A DNA stretch of 64,000 nucleotides from Reyranella sp. Lineage in GTDB: Bacteria; Pseudomonadota; Alphaproteobacteria; Reyranellales; Reyranellaceae. The number at the start of each line of letters is the position of its first letter. Within the stretch, counting starts at the first letter, position 1. Below the pieces are notes generated by a model that made no database searches, had not been told where the DNA came from, and was given only the letters and a program-made list of their open reading frames with translations. The stretch is taken from the NCBI RefSeq assembly GCF_030651995.1, contig NZ_JAUSBN010000054.1, forward strand, positions 1 through 64,000. The letters are read 5' to 3'. Both the position numbers and the translations under genes were made by a program. Shown here piece after piece: positions 32,556 to 42,355 of the stretch.

Positions 32556-32597
32556 CGGGCGGGCGACAGCGCCTTCCGAGGCGCGATAGCCCGCCCG
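32556..32597. terminator. Bidirectional hairpin between convergent genes
   Basis: The outer stem CGGGCGGGC (32556-32564) pairs with GCCCGCCCG (32589-32597). An inner stem GCGCCT (32569-32574) pairs with AGGCGC (32579-32584). There is no T-run, but the position between two convergent genes fits a transcription stop or a readthrough barrier. Confidence 0.55.
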
Positions 32598-32647
32598 GTG
32601 CAGAAAAGACAAAGATCCTCGCTAAGCTTGGGATGACGGCCCTGCTG

Positions 32648-33433
32648 TCACTTCTGAAACGCCCGCACCTTCGCCTGGTGCGCACGGGCAGCGCCGGTCA
32701 GCATCGGCAGATCGTTGCCGGACAGCAGGAACTTCATGCCCTTGTCGGTGTAGAGCTTGAGCAGCTCTTCGGTGTAGGCGCCGCCCATGCCGGGCCATTT
32801 GCCGTGCTTGCGGCAGGCGGCGATGACCTTGTCGACCGCGGCCTGGACCTTCGGATTGCCGGTGTCGCCGGGGATGCCCATTTCCATCGACAGGTCGCTC
32901 GATCCCACGAGCAGGCAGTCGATGCCCGGCACCGCCGCGATCGCCTCGGCATTCTCGACCGCCTTGGGCGTCTCGATCATCACCACGATCAGCGTGTTCT
33001 CGTCCGACTTCGTCGTCATCTCGCCCAGCGGCATCGGCTCGTAGTCGAACTGCGCCTGGCCGCCGCCCACAGAGCGGTGGCCGCGCGGCGGATAGCGGAG
33101 CTTGTCGGCGATCTCCTTCGCCTCCTCCGGTGTATCGACATGCGGGACGACGATGCCCAGCGCGCCGCCGTCCAGCACCCTCGTCGCCATGGTGAGTTCG
33201 CCATACGGTACGCGCACGATCGGGGCGATGCCTGAGTCCTGCGCGGCGATGGCGATCTCGCACGCCGTCTCGATCGACATCGATCCGTGCTCGAGGTCGA
33301 TGAACAGCCAGTCGAAGCCCGCGGCCTTCATGACCTTCACGATGTCGACGTTGCGGACCAGCCGGATGCCGATGCCGATGGACAGTTCGTTCTTCTTCAG
33401 GCGCGCCTTGGCGGCATTGACTGCAAACGCCAT
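32648..33433 (-). CDS. HpcH/HpaI aldolase family protein
   Basis: A 261-residue TIM-barrel aldolase. FDWLFIDLEHG near the N-terminus, VPHVDTPEEAKEIAD, GHRSVGGG, and MIETPKAVENAEAIAAVPGID…VGSSDLSMEMG contain the metal-binding and substrate residues of the HpcH/HpaI family. It cleaves 4-hydroxy-2-keto acids to pyruvate plus an aldehyde. GGAGGAGAGA directly precedes the ATG at 33433. It is divergent from the VOC gene. Confidence 0.92.
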   Translation of the reverse strand: MAFAVNAAKARLKKNELSIGIGIRLVRNVDIVKVMKAAGFDWLFIDLEHGSMSIETACEIAIAAQDSGIAPIVRVPYGELTMATRVLDGGALGIVVPHVDTPEEAKEIADKLRYPPRGHRSVGGGQAQFDYEPMPLGEMTTKSDENTLIVVMIETPKAVENAEAIAAVPGIDCLLVGSSDLSMEMGIPGDTGNPKVQAAVDKVIAACRKHGKWPGMGGAYTEELLKLYTDKGMKFLLSGNDLPMLTGAARAHQAKVRAFQK

Positions 33434-33478
33434 TCTCTCCTCCATGGGTTTGTTCTTGCCCGGAGGAGGCTATTCGCC

Positions 33479-33859
33479 ATGACCTTTAAAGTCGAACGGA
33501 TCGACCATGTCGTGCTGCGTGTGCGTGATCTGGCCGGCATGGTGCGGTTCTACGAACAGGCGCTGGGATTCCGCGAGGAGCGGCGTATCGAGCGGCTGAA
33601 CCTCGTTCAGATGCGCGCCGGTTCCTCGATGCTCGATCTCGTGCATAGCGAAACGCAGGGCCCGGTCGTTGCGAACATGGATCACCTCTGCTTTCGCATC
33701 GAGCCGTTCGATCGTGACGCCATCGTCACGCAACTCGCGCCGTTTGGGATATCGGTCGGCGAAACCGTCGAACGCTATGGCGCCGAAGGCACCGGACCCT
33801 CGGTCTATTTCCATGATCCGGAAGGGAACCAGATAGAACTTAAGGGTCCGGCGCTTTAA
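33479..33859 (+). CDS. VOC-family (glyoxalase-like) protein
   Basis: A 126-residue single-domain vicinal-oxygen-chelate protein. IDHVVLRVRDLAGMVRFYEQALGF carries the first metal His. A second half with MDHLCFRIEPFDRDAIV supplies another His, and YFHDPEGNQIELKG ends with the metal Glu. It may be a lyase, isomerase or dioxygenase for the pathway of the neighbouring aldolase. Activity cannot be assigned. Confidence 0.85.
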   Translation: MTFKVERIDHVVLRVRDLAGMVRFYEQALGFREERRIERLNLVQMRAGSSMLDLVHSETQGPVVANMDHLCFRIEPFDRDAIVTQLAPFGISVGETVERYGAEGTGPSVYFHDPEGNQIELKGPAL

Positions 33860-33862
33860 GGC

Positions 33863-33890
33863 TTGGCCAACTCACACGATGTGATAGCCT
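33863..33890 (+). promoter_or_regulatory. Possible promoter of the peptide-type ABC operon
   Basis: TTGGCC (33863-33868) and TAGCCT (33885-33890) are separated by 16 bases, a weak match to a housekeeping promoter. It lies 57 bases upstream of the substrate-binding protein start. The match is modest, so the assignment is tentative. Confidence 0.3.
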
Positions 33891-33946
33891 AGAGCTAACG
33901 GGGAAGAACAAGCGCGCCAACGAGCGCGACCTCTGGGAGGATGAGA

Positions 33947-35545
33947 ATGAGAAATCGTCTGGCAATCATTGCCGGCGGCCTTGCGGCCGCCGTGGTCATC
34001 GCCGCTCCTGCCTTCGCGCAGAAGCAGGGCGGGACACTTCGTGTGTCCCATCGCGACAATCCGCCGAGTGCCTCGGTGCACGAGGAAGCGACGATCTCGG
34101 TGAACATGCCGTTCATGTCGGTCTTCAACAATCTCGTGTTTTTCGACCCGAAGGAGAAGATCAACAGTCCCGACAAGATCGTGCCCGAACTGGCCGAGAG
34201 CTGGTCGTGGAACGCCGACAAGACGAAGCTCACCTTCAAGCTGCGCAGCGGCGTGAAGTGGCATGACGGCAAGCCCTTCTCGTCCAAGGACGTGAAGTGC
34301 ACGTGGGACGCCCTGAGTGGGATTGACGAAAAGCAGGAGATGATCCGCAAGAACCCGCGCAAGGTCTGGTACAAGAACGTGAAGGAGATCACGACCAACG
34401 GCGACAACGAGGTGACCTTCACCCTCGCGCGCGAACAGCCATCGTTCCTGTCGATGCTGGCGGCCGGCTACTCGCCGGTCTATCCGTGTCACGTCGACTC
34501 GCGCACGATGCGCTCCAAGCCGATCGGTACCGGGCCGTTCAAGGTCGCGGACTTCAAGCGCAACGAGGCGATCAAGCTGGTGCGCAATCCCGACTACTGG
34601 AAGAAGGACCGCCCCTACCTCGACGCCATCGAGTTCAAGATCGTGCCAAACCGCAGCACCCGCGTGCTGGGCTTTGTCGCCGGCGAATACGATCTCACCT
34701 TCGATTCCGACATCACCTTCCCGCTGCTGAAGGACGTGAAGGCCCAGAAGGCGGACGCGATCTGCGAGGCGCGGCCGACCAACGTCCACACCAACCTGCT
34801 TATCAACCGCGACGCGCCGCCGTTCGACAATCCCAAGCTGCGCGAGGCGCTGGTCTATTCGCTCGACCGCAAGCCGTTCAGCGACATCCTGAGCCAGGGC
34901 AACGACCTGCGCGGTGCGACCATGCTGCCGCCGCCGGCCGGCGTCTGGGGCATGACTCAGGACGAGCTGCAGAAGCTTCCCGGCTTCGGGCCGGACATCG
35001 AGAAGAACCGCGAGGTCGCGCGCGGCCTCATGAAGGAACTGGGCTACGGCCCCGACAAGCCGCTCAAGATCAAGGTGGCGACGCGCAACATCGCCATCTA
35101 TCGCGATCCGGCCGTCATCCTCATCGACCAGCTGAAGCAGATCTACATCGAGGCGGAGCTGGAGCCGATCGACACCACGATCTGGTACAACAAGATCCAG
35201 CAGAAGAACTATCAGGTCGGTCTCAACCTGACCGGCGCCGGCCTCGACGATCCGGACGGCGTGTTCTACGAAAACTTCTACAGCACGTCGGACCGCAACT
35301 ACACGGCGTACAAGAACCCCGAGATCGACAAGATGATCGATGAGCAGTCGGCCATGACTGACTTGAACAAGCGCAAGGCCATGGTGACGAAGATCGAGCA
35401 GGCGCTGCTCAAGGACGGGGCGCGTCCGCCGATCGTGCATGGCGTCTCGAACACCTGCTGGGCGCCGGCCGTGAAGAACGTCGTCCTGCAGCACAACAGC
35501 ATCTACAACGGCTGGCGTCTCGAAGACGTCTGGCTCGACAAGTAA
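33947..35545 (+). CDS. ABC transporter substrate-binding protein, peptide/family 5
   Basis: A 532-residue secreted solute-binding protein with a signal peptide (about residues 1-24, ending AFA). The family 5 (SBP_bac_5) pattern is clear: TLRVSHRDNPPSAS, VPELAESWSWNADKTKLTF, KWHDGKPFSSKDV, and DDPDGVFYENFYS. The ATG at 33947 is chosen because GGGAGG lies six bases before it and would touch the ATG at 33941. It captures a peptide-like or other small ligand for the transporter encoded by the next four genes. Confidence 0.93.
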   Translation: MRNRLAIIAGGLAAAVVIAAPAFAQKQGGTLRVSHRDNPPSASVHEEATISVNMPFMSVFNNLVFFDPKEKINSPDKIVPELAESWSWNADKTKLTFKLRSGVKWHDGKPFSSKDVKCTWDALSGIDEKQEMIRKNPRKVWYKNVKEITTNGDNEVTFTLAREQPSFLSMLAAGYSPVYPCHVDSRTMRSKPIGTGPFKVADFKRNEAIKLVRNPDYWKKDRPYLDAIEFKIVPNRSTRVLGFVAGEYDLTFDSDITFPLLKDVKAQKADAICEARPTNVHTNLLINRDAPPFDNPKLREALVYSLDRKPFSDILSQGNDLRGATMLPPPAGVWGMTQDELQKLPGFGPDIEKNREVARGLMKELGYGPDKPLKIKVATRNIAIYRDPAVILIDQLKQIYIEAELEPIDTTIWYNKIQQKNYQVGLNLTGAGLDDPDGVFYENFYSTSDRNYTAYKNPEIDKMIDEQSAMTDLNKRKAMVTKIEQALLKDGARPPIVHGVSNTCWAPAVKNVVLQHNSIYNGWRLEDVWLDK

Positions 35546-35573
35546 CGCCTAGGCGTACGGAGGCACGACGAGG

Positions 35574-36521
35574 ATGGGAGCGTATCTTACCCGCCGCGTA
35601 CTGTTGATGGTTCTGACTCTCTTCGGGATGTCGGTGCTCATCTTCGTCATGCTGCGCCTGGTGCCCGGCAACATTGCCGACATACTTGTGGATTCGGCGG
35701 GCATCGCCGATCCCAAGGAGAAGGCCAAGATCGCGGCCGAGCTCGGCCTCGATCGGCCGATCTTCGATCAGTACCTGCAGTGGATCGGCGGTCTGGCGCG
35801 CGGCGACCTGGGCTTCGCCTACGTGTCGGAGCGGCCGGCCCTCGAGGAAATCGCACCGCGCATCCCGATCAGCGCCAAGCTCGCGGGCCTGGCGCTCTTC
35901 TACTCGGTCATCCTTGGCTTGCCGCTCGGCGTCATCAGCGCCGTCCGGCAGAATTCGGCGATCGACTATCTGCTGCGCCTCATCAGCCTGAGTGGACTGT
36001 CGCTTCCCTCCTTCTGGCTCGGCCTGCTGATCCTGATGGCGTCGGTCCAGTGGTTCGGCATGATCCCGATCTACACGAACGAGCCACGAAGTTTCATCGA
36101 CGAGATGCTGTTGCTCAGCATTCCGGCGGCCGCCGTCGGATTTCGAAGTTCGGCTCTGATCATGCGCCTGACGAGATCGTCCATGCTCGAGGTGCTGCGG
36201 CAGGATTACATCCGGACGGCGCGCTCCAAGGGCGCGTCCCAGACCACGGTCAACTACGTGCATGCGCTTCGCAACGCGCTGCTGCCGGTCGTCACCATCA
36301 TCGGCATCGAGGCGGCGTTTCTCGTCGGCGGCCTGATCGTGACCGAGACGGTGTTCAACATTCCGGGCGTGGCACGCTTCCTCGTCGAGGCCATCCTGTG
36401 GCGCGACTACCCGATCGTGCAGAACCTGGTGATGCTGATCGCCTTCTGCGTGGTCGTCGTCAATTTCCTGGTCGACATGGCCTATATGGCACTCGACCCT
36501 CGCATCAAGTACGCGGACTGA
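35574..36521 (+). CDS. ABC transporter permease (DppB-type)
   Basis: A 315-residue inner-membrane permease with six expected helices. The N-terminus RRVLLMVLTLFGMSVLIFVM is typical of DppB proteins. The EAA loop YIRTARSKGASQTTVNYVHALRNALLPV contacts the ATPases. It is followed eight bases later by the second permease. Confidence 0.93.
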   Translation: MGAYLTRRVLLMVLTLFGMSVLIFVMLRLVPGNIADILVDSAGIADPKEKAKIAAELGLDRPIFDQYLQWIGGLARGDLGFAYVSERPALEEIAPRIPISAKLAGLALFYSVILGLPLGVISAVRQNSAIDYLLRLISLSGLSLPSFWLGLLILMASVQWFGMIPIYTNEPRSFIDEMLLLSIPAAAVGFRSSALIMRLTRSSMLEVLRQDYIRTARSKGASQTTVNYVHALRNALLPVVTIIGIEAAFLVGGLIVTETVFNIPGVARFLVEAILWRDYPIVQNLVMLIAFCVVVVNFLVDMAYMALDPRIKYAD

Positions 36522-36529
36522 GGGCACCC

Positions 36530-37423
36530 ATGGCTGTCATCGACCATGATGCCGCGCTCGCCAAGGCCGGCGCCAACGTATCGGGCTTCTGGAGCCAGGC
36601 AGGCTTCCTCACCCGGCGCTATCCGCTGGGTGCGGTGGGCGCGATCCTGGTGCTGCTCTTCGTGCTGACCGCGTTGTTCGCCAACGTCATCGCACCGCAC
36701 GATCCGCTGTCGACCAACTCGCGGGCCTCCCTGGCCGCACCGGGGGGCACCTACTGGCTGGGCGCGGACTTCATGGGCCGCGACATGTTCAGCCGCATCG
36801 TCTACGGCGCGCGCATTTCGCTCGCCGTCGCCGTCGGCGCCACCCTGCTGGGCGGCATCCTGGGCGTGGTCATCGGCCTGATGTCAGGCTTCATCGGCGG
36901 CTGGCTCGACCTCGCGACCCAGCGCCTGATGGACATCATGCAGTCGCTGCCGCTTCTGGTGATGGCGCTGGTCATGGCCGCGTCCCTTGGGCCGTCGCTG
37001 GAGAACACGATCATCGCGATCGCGATCCCGCTGGTGCCCAGCGTGGCCCGCGTCGTGCGGTCGAGTACCCTGTCGCTGCGCGAGCAGCCCTTCGTCGAGG
37101 CCGCCCGGGCCATCGGCATGGGGGAAATCCGCATCGCCGTCCGGCACGTCCTGCCCAACACGCTGGCGCCGCTGATCGTGCTCGGCACGGCCCAGCTCGG
37201 TTCGGCGATCCTGACCGAGGCGTCGCTCTCCTTCCTGGGCCTCGGCATCCCGGAGCCCTATCCGTCATGGGGCCGCATGCTCTCGGAATCGGCGGCGGAA
37301 TACGTCCGCACGGCGCCGTGGCTCGTGATTTTCCCCGGTGTCGCCATCAGCCTCACGGTGTTCGGCACCAACCTGCTGGGCGACGCCCTGCGTGACATCC
37401 TCGACCCGAGACAGCGTACATGA
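36530..37423 (+). CDS. ABC transporter permease (DppC-type)
   Basis: A 297-residue permease with an N-terminal cytoplasmic stretch. The first membrane segment (about residue 40) leads into the DppC hallmark [14 protein letters not shown]…HWLGAD-like sequence (here [21 protein letters not shown]). The EAA loop is [27 protein letters not shown]. The ATG at 36530 begins eight bases after the previous stop. Its stop overlaps the next ATPase gene (ATGA). Confidence 0.93.
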   Translation: MAVIDHDAALAKAGANVSGFWSQAGFLTRRYPLGAVGAILVLLFVLTALFANVIAPHDPLSTNSRASLAAPGGTYWLGADFMGRDMFSRIVYGARISLAVAVGATLLGGILGVVIGLMSGFIGGWLDLATQRLMDIMQSLPLLVMALVMAASLGPSLENTIIAIAIPLVPSVARVVRSSTLSLREQPFVEAARAIGMGEIRIAVRHVLPNTLAPLIVLGTAQLGSAILTEASLSFLGLGIPEPYPSWGRMLSESAAEYVRTAPWLVIFPGVAISLTVFGTNLLGDALRDILDPRQRT

Positions 37424-38409
37424 GTTCTCTTCTTGAAGTGTCGGATCTCGGCACGTGGTTTTATACGCGCCAGGGAATCGTCAAGGCGGTCGATGGCGTC
37501 GACTTCGAAGTCGCCGCGGGCGAGACGCTGGCCATCGTCGGTGAATCCGGCTGCGGCAAGAGCATGACCGCGCTCTCGCTGATGCGGCTGATCCCCGACC
37601 CGCCCGGGCGCATCGTGTCGGGCTCGATCAAGCTGGCCGGCCGCGACCTGCTCAAGATCTCCGAGGAGGAGATGCGCGACGTGCGCGGTAACGAGATCTC
37701 GATGATCTTCCAGGAGCCGATGACGTCGCTCAACCCGGTGATGACGATCGGCAAGCAGATCTCCGAGGCGTTGATCCTGCATCGCGACATGGACCGCAGG
37801 CAGGCGATGAAGCGGGCGATCGAGATGCTGGAGCTGGTCCGCATCCCCGAGCCGGTGCAGCGCGCAAAGGAGTATCCGCACCAGCTCTCGGGCGGAATGC
37901 GCCAGCGCGCGATGATCGCCATGGCGCTGGCCTGCAATCCCAAGGTGCTGATCGCCGACGAGCCGACGACCGCGCTCGACGTCACCATCCAGGCGCAGAT
38001 CCTGGAACTGATCGTCGAGCTGCAGCGCGAGTTCAGCGCGGCGGTCCTCCTGATCACGCACGATCTCGGCGTCGTGGCCGAGACCGCGCACCGGGTCATC
38101 GTCATGTATGCCGGCCGCAAGGTCGAGGAAGCGACCGTGGGCGAGCTGTTCGCCAAGCCGCTTCACCCCTACACGGTCGGCCTCATGAATTCGATCCCGC
38201 GTCTCGACCTGATGCGCGGGCAGACCGATCGCACCAACGAGCGCCTGCAGGAAATTCCCGGCATCGTGCCGCCGCTGTTCGACCTGCCGCCCGGCTGCGC
38301 CTTCGCGCCCCGCTGCAGCAGGGCGGACGAGAAGTGTCGCAGCGAACGTCCAGCCTATGAGGAGAAGCAGCCCGGTCACTGGGCCGCCTGCTGGCACACA
38401 CATGGTTAG
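37420..38409 (+). CDS. ABC transporter ATPase (DppD-type)
   Basis: A 329-residue ATPase. Walker A is GESGCGKS, the Q-loop lies in [13 protein letters not shown], the signature is [14 protein letters not shown] and Walker B is [12 protein letters not shown]. The C-terminal oligopeptide domain has the [16 protein letters not shown] cysteine motif, which binds an iron-sulfur cluster in some DppD proteins. The gene overlaps its neighbours on both sides. Confidence 0.94.
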   Translation: MSSLLEVSDLGTWFYTRQGIVKAVDGVDFEVAAGETLAIVGESGCGKSMTALSLMRLIPDPPGRIVSGSIKLAGRDLLKISEEEMRDVRGNEISMIFQEPMTSLNPVMTIGKQISEALILHRDMDRRQAMKRAIEMLELVRIPEPVQRAKEYPHQLSGGMRQRAMIAMALACNPKVLIADEPTTALDVTIQAQILELIVELQREFSAAVLLITHDLGVVAETAHRVIVMYAGRKVEEATVGELFAKPLHPYTVGLMNSIPRLDLMRGQTDRTNERLQEIPGIVPPLFDLPPGCAFAPRCSRADEKCRSERPAYEEKQPGHWAACWHTHG

Positions 38410-39376
38410 CGCAAATCCCCCCGTCATCGAGGTCAAGGACCTCAAGAAGCACTTCCCGGTAAAGAAGGGCCTGCTGCGCCGCACCGTCGGTCAGGTCTAT
38501 GCCGTGGATGGCGTCACCTTCACCGTAGGGGCCGGCGAGACGCTCGGCTTGGTGGGCGAGTCGGGCTGCGGCAAGACCACAGCCGGCCGTGCCGCCATGC
38601 GCCTGGTCGAGCCGACCTCGGGATCGATCAAGGTCGAAGGCAAGGAGATCATGGGCCTCTCGAAGGGCGAGCTGCGGCCCTACCGGCGGCAGATGCAGAT
38701 CATCTTCCAGGACCCATTCTCGTCCCTCAATCCGCGCATGACCGCAGGCGACATCGTGGGCGAGCCGTTGCTGGTCCATGGCGTTGCCAACGCCAAGGAA
38801 CGCCAGGAGCAGGTGTCCGCGCTGTTCGCCCGTGTCGGTCTCCGTCCGGCGCAGATGAGCAACTATCCGCACCAGTTCTCGGGCGGGCAGCGGCAGCGCA
38901 TCGGCATCGCACGTGCCCTGGCGCTGGGACCGAAGCTGATCGTGGGCGACGAGCCGGTCTCGGCGCTCGACGTTTCCATCCAGGCGCAGGTCATCAACCT
39001 CCTGATGGAACTGCAGGCGGAGCGTCGGCTCTCCTACCTGTTCATCTCGCACAATCTCGCGGTGGTCGAGCATATCAGCCACCAGATCGCCGTGATGTAT
39101 CTCGGCCGCATCGTCGAATATGCCGACACGCGGTCGATCTTCACCAACGCCCAGCACCCCTATACGGAAGCCCTGCTGGCCGCCGTCCCGGTGCCGGATC
39201 CCGCCATCAAGCGGAAGAAGATCGTGCTCCAGGGCGACGTGCCCAGCCCCGTGAAGCCGCCGTCGGGGTGTCATTTCCATACGCGCTGTCCCTATGCGGT
39301 GGCGCGCTGCAAGGTGGAAGCGCCACCGCTGCGCGAAATAGCGCCGGGGCATCAGGTTTCCTGCCACCTGCGCTAG
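38402..39376 (+). CDS. ABC transporter ATPase (DppF-type)
   Basis: A 324-residue second ATPase of the heterodimer. Walker A is GESGCGKTT, the Q-loop is [13 protein letters not shown], the signature is [14 protein letters not shown] and Walker B is [12 protein letters not shown]. The C-terminal [14 protein letters not shown] motif mirrors that of the partner. The ATG at 38402 overlaps the preceding stop by eight bases. It completes the five-gene transporter. Confidence 0.94.
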   Translation: MVSANPPVIEVKDLKKHFPVKKGLLRRTVGQVYAVDGVTFTVGAGETLGLVGESGCGKTTAGRAAMRLVEPTSGSIKVEGKEIMGLSKGELRPYRRQMQIIFQDPFSSLNPRMTAGDIVGEPLLVHGVANAKERQEQVSALFARVGLRPAQMSNYPHQFSGGQRQRIGIARALALGPKLIVGDEPVSALDVSIQAQVINLLMELQAERRLSYLFISHNLAVVEHISHQIAVMYLGRIVEYADTRSIFTNAQHPYTEALLAAVPVPDPAIKRKKIVLQGDVPSPVKPPSGCHFHTRCPYAVARCKVEAPPLREIAPGHQVSCHLR

Positions 39377-39386
39377 ATGAAAAGCC

Positions 39387-39414
39387 CCTCTCCTTCGCTT
39401 CGTAGGCGGAGAGG
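39387..39414 (+). terminator. Hairpin after the ABC operon
   Basis: CCTCTCC (39387-39393) pairs with GGAGAGG (39408-39414) around a 14-nt loop, and the stem can be extended with one mismatch. No T-run follows, so termination efficiency is doubtful. Confidence 0.4.
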
Positions 39415-39455
39415 AGCGTGAACTGGGGTCGCGCCGCGTTACAGACGCGCTAGAC

Positions 39456-39476
39456 TGTCTCCCGAAAAGGGAGACA
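39456..39476 (+). promoter_or_regulatory. Hairpin masking the ribosome binding site of the second GMC gene
   Basis: TGTCTCCC (39456-39463) pairs perfectly with GGGAGACA (39469-39476) around the loop GAAAA. The 3' arm contains GGGAGA, the Shine-Dalgarno sequence for the ATG at 39485. The RNA could therefore occlude its own ribosome binding site. Confidence 0.55.
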
Positions 39477-39484
39477 GAAACGCT

Positions 39485-41101
39485 ATGGCCAATTGGGATT
39501 ACATCATCGTGGGCGGCGGGTCCGCCGGCTGCGTGCTGGCCAATCGCCTCACCGAGGATGCCAACGTCAAGGTCCTGCTGCTGGAAGCCGGGCCGCCCGA
39601 CAAGTCGATGTGGATCGACATCCCGGCGGGCTTCACGAAGCTGCTGAACCATGAAAAATTCAACTGGAACTTCCAGATGGAGCCGGAAGAGGGCGTGGCC
39701 GGACGCAGCATTCCCTGTCCGCGCGGCCGCACGCTCGGCGGCTCGAGCTCGATCAACGGCATGCTTTACGTGCGCGGCCAGCCGCTCGACTACGACACGT
39801 GGGGGCAGTTCGGCAACCGCGGCTGGTCCTATTCGCAGGTCCTGCCGTACTTCAGGAAGTCCGAGAACTACGAGCCGGGCGGCGACGATAGCCGCGGCCG
39901 GGGCGGTCCGCTGAACGTCGCGCAGATGTGCGACACGCACGAGCTGTGCGATGCCTTCATCGATGCGGCCGAGGCCACCGGCTATCCGAAGAACGCCGAC
40001 TATAACAACGGCAACCAGGAGGGCTTCGGCTACTTCCAGGTGACGATGAAGAACGGCAAACGCCAGTCGACGGCGCGCGCCTTCCTCGATCCCATCCGCT
40101 CGCGTTCGAACCTGACCATCGAGACCGATGCGCTGGTCAAAAAGCTGATCCTCGAGGGCAAGCGCTGTGTCGGCGTCTCCTACAGCGTGCACGGCCAGGC
40201 GAAGGAGGCACGTTGCGGGCGCGAGGTCATCGTCTCGTGCGGCGCCGTGCAGTCACCCGGCGTGCTCGAGCATTCCGGCATCGGTCAGCCGGAGCTGCTG
40301 CGCAGCCACGGCATCGAGGTGAAACACGAGCTGAAGGGCGTCGGCGAGAATTACGGCGACCACTTCGCGCCGCGCATGAACTGGCGCGTGAAGCTGCCGA
40401 TCACGCTGAACGAGCGCACGCGCGGCATCAACCTCGTGAAGGAGGTGGTGCGCTACTACACGACCGGCCGCGGCGTGCTCGCGCTCACCGCCGGCGTCGT
40501 CTACGGCTTCGTGCGCACCCGGCCGGGCCTCGACTCCCCCGACATGCAGTTCCACATGGCGCATGCCAGCTACGATACGGCGCAGAAGCGCGATCTCGAG
40601 CGCGAGCCCGGCATGACCGTGGTCATCGGCCAGTGCCGGCCCGACTCGCGCGGCTCGATCCACATCAAGTCGGCGATCCCGGGCAGCGCGCCGGCCATCC
40701 GGCCGAACTTCCTGTCGGCCCAGATCGACCGCGACGCCACGGTCGCCGGCATGCAGATCGCCCGCAAGATCGTCTCGCATCCGTCGATGTCGAAGTACAT
40801 CGCCTTCGAGAACAATCCCGGCGACAAGGTTCAGAGCTACGACGAGTGGCTGAGCTTCGCCCGCGGCAACGGCCAGACGACCTATCACGTGGTCGGGACC
40901 TGCAAGATGGGCTCCGATCCGATGGCCGTGGTGGACGACCGGCTGCGGGTCCACGGGATCGCCGGGCTGCGGGTGATCGATGCCTCGATCATGCCGACGG
41001 TTCCCTCGGGCAACACCAATGCACCCACGATCATGGTTGCCGAGAAGGGCGCGGACATGATCAAAGAGGATGCAAAGGCGGGCCTCAAGGCGGCTGCCTG
41101 A
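39485..41101 (+). CDS. GMC-family oxidoreductase (choline-dehydrogenase-like)
   Basis: A 538-residue FAD enzyme, paralogous to the one at 27589-29181. The Rossmann motif is [16 protein letters not shown], the GMC signature [19 protein letters not shown] is identical in the core, and the catalytic region is [11 protein letters not shown]…[17 protein letters not shown]. It probably oxidises an alcohol imported by the preceding transporter or produced by the aldolase pathway, which is inference from position. Confidence 0.93.
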   Translation: MANWDYIIVGGGSAGCVLANRLTEDANVKVLLLEAGPPDKSMWIDIPAGFTKLLNHEKFNWNFQMEPEEGVAGRSIPCPRGRTLGGSSSINGMLYVRGQPLDYDTWGQFGNRGWSYSQVLPYFRKSENYEPGGDDSRGRGGPLNVAQMCDTHELCDAFIDAAEATGYPKNADYNNGNQEGFGYFQVTMKNGKRQSTARAFLDPIRSRSNLTIETDALVKKLILEGKRCVGVSYSVHGQAKEARCGREVIVSCGAVQSPGVLEHSGIGQPELLRSHGIEVKHELKGVGENYGDHFAPRMNWRVKLPITLNERTRGINLVKEVVRYYTTGRGVLALTAGVVYGFVRTRPGLDSPDMQFHMAHASYDTAQKRDLEREPGMTVVIGQCRPDSRGSIHIKSAIPGSAPAIRPNFLSAQIDRDATVAGMQIARKIVSHPSMSKYIAFENNPGDKVQSYDEWLSFARGNGQTTYHVVGTCKMGSDPMAVVDDRLRVHGIAGLRVIDASIMPTVPSGNTNAPTIMVAEKGADMIKEDAKAGLKAAA

Positions 41102-41121
41102 CGGTAACAGTGGGGGACGTG

Positions 41122-41556
41122 ATGAAGCCTGTGAGGTCCATACTCGCCATCCTGGCGGTCGGCGGCCTGTTGTCGGCCTGTCACGGCTACACTCCCAAGA
41201 CCGAGTCGAAGCGCGACATGCTGCAGGACTCGGGCTTCAAGGTCGTCTCGCTCAAGACGCCCGGCCAGGCCGCTTCGTTCAAGCAGCTGCCGCCGCACAA
41301 GCTCGTGCGGAAGACCTACAACGGCAAGCCGGTGTGGGTGTACGCCGACCCGACGATGTGCGGCTGCCTCTACATGGGCACGCAGGACAATTACAACGCC
41401 TACATCAAGGAGGCGTCGAAGCAGATGATGACCACCGCGATGCGCGCTAACTTCCAGGACGATCCCTACAGCCCGACCGGCATGGACAATGCCGTCGACA
41501 ACGACATGGATTGGGGCGTTTGGGGCAACCCGGGCTATTACGGCCTGCCCTACTGA
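41122..41556 (+). CDS. Hypothetical lipoprotein
   Basis: A 144-residue lipoprotein of unknown function. The signal ends in the lipobox L-S-A-C, so Cys at about residue 22 should be lipidated. The mature part has [20 protein letters not shown], with a C-G-C pair, and a Tyr/Asn/Asp-rich tail. The ATG at 41122 lies 20 bases after the GMC stop. It is followed by a strong terminator. The gene is hidden inside a longer frame antisense in sense to the GMC gene, so it is easily overlooked. Confidence 0.78.
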   Translation: MKPVRSILAILAVGGLLSACHGYTPKTESKRDMLQDSGFKVVSLKTPGQAASFKQLPPHKLVRKTYNGKPVWVYADPTMCGCLYMGTQDNYNAYIKEASKQMMTTAMRANFQDDPYSPTGMDNAVDNDMDWGVWGNPGYYGLPY

Positions 41557-41573
41557 GGGCGGCCTGACATCGA

Positions 41574-41607
41574 AACGCCCGGCGGAGCGATCCGCCGGGC
41601 GTTTTTT
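41574..41607 (+). terminator. Strong rho-independent terminator
   Basis: AACGCCCGGCGGA (41574-41586) pairs perfectly with TCCGCCGGGCGTT (41591-41603) around GCGA, followed by a run of six T from 41602. It ends the GMC-lipoprotein transcript. Confidence 0.92.
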
Positions 41608-41620
41608 GTGAAGGATGTCC

Positions 41621-41742
41621 GTCGTCTCGACCGGAGCGCGCAGCGCGAAGTGGAGAGACCTTCTCTCCACCAAAAGCCGGAAAATCGTTGGAAGAAGATC
41701 TCTCCGCTCCGCCTCGCTGCGCGAGGCTCCGGTCGAGATGAC
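41621..41742. repeat. Interspersed inverted repeat, family B copy 2
   Basis: A 122-bp element with ends GTCGTCTCGACCGGAGC (41621-41637) and GCTCCGGTCGAGATGAC (41726-41742), complementary but for one position. Internal arms GGAGAGACCTTCTCTCC and AGATCTCTCCGCTCCG follow the same plan as copies 1 and 3. It lies between convergent genes, just past the terminator. Confidence 0.82.
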
Positions 41743-41746
41743 AGAG

Positions 41747-42355
41747 TTACTTCGGCTGCGTCGCCGGCACGCCGAGCGAGAGCATCAGGCGGTTGGCCCA
41801 GTTGAAGAACGAGGCCGCGCCGACCAGGTCGGCGATTGCGGCATCGTCGAGGCCGACCTTGCGCAGGCGCTCGACATGGTGCTTGCCGAAGGTCATCGGC
41901 AGGGCGGTCAGCGCCACCGACGCGGCGACGATCGCTTCCCAGCGCTCATCGAGCTTGGCCTCCACGCCTTCGTCGAGCAGGCGCTGCACGTCGTCGACCC
42001 TCTTCGAATAAGTCGCGGCGAAGCGGGCATGGACGGAGGCGCAGTAGATGCAGCCGTTCAGGCGCGACGTTGCCGCCGCCGCCAGCTCGCGCTCGGCGCG
42101 CGGCAGCCCCGCCTCGGGATTGTAGAAGATGTCCTTGTCGGTCCGCGTGCGGGCCTCCAGCACGTCGGGATCGCGCGCCAGCAACCTGAAGTACGGCGAC
42201 TTCACGCGCGTCGCGTCGACCAGGCTCTTGATGTGGTGCTCGGTCATGTCGGCTTCGGCCATCGGCTCGAGCCACGGCAGCCAATCGAGCATGTCGCGCG
42301 TGAAGACCACCGGCTCGGTGTGCGGCGGCGGCGTCAGGGTCTTGTCGGTGCTCAT
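41747..42355 (-). CDS. Alkylhydroperoxidase (AhpD/CMD)-domain protein
   Basis: A 202-residue protein of the carboxymuconolactone decarboxylase/AhpD fold. The redox motif is complete: Cys102-x-x-Cys105 in NGCIYC with His109. I recall a family called 'alkylhydroperoxidase domain protein, Avi_7169 type' that pairs with the CMD protein encoded just upstream. The ATG overlaps the stop of that gene (ATGA). It may act as a peroxidase or carry electrons for a flavin enzyme. Confidence 0.85.
   Translation of the reverse strand: MSTDKTLTPPPHTEPVVFTRDMLDWLPWLEPMAEADMTEHHIKSLVDATRVKSPYFRLLARDPDVLEARTRTDKDIFYNPEAGLPRAERELAAAATSRLNGCIYCASVHARFAATYSKRVDDVQRLLDEGVEAKLDERWEAIVAASVALTALPMTFGKHHVERLRKVGLDDAAIADLVGAASFFNWANRLMLSLGVPATQPK

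Noticed and set aside
39387-39414. Family B repeat or CRISPR-like unit after the ABC operon
   Set aside because: It is a single short hairpin without the GTCGTCTCGACCGGAGC ends and without periodic copies.
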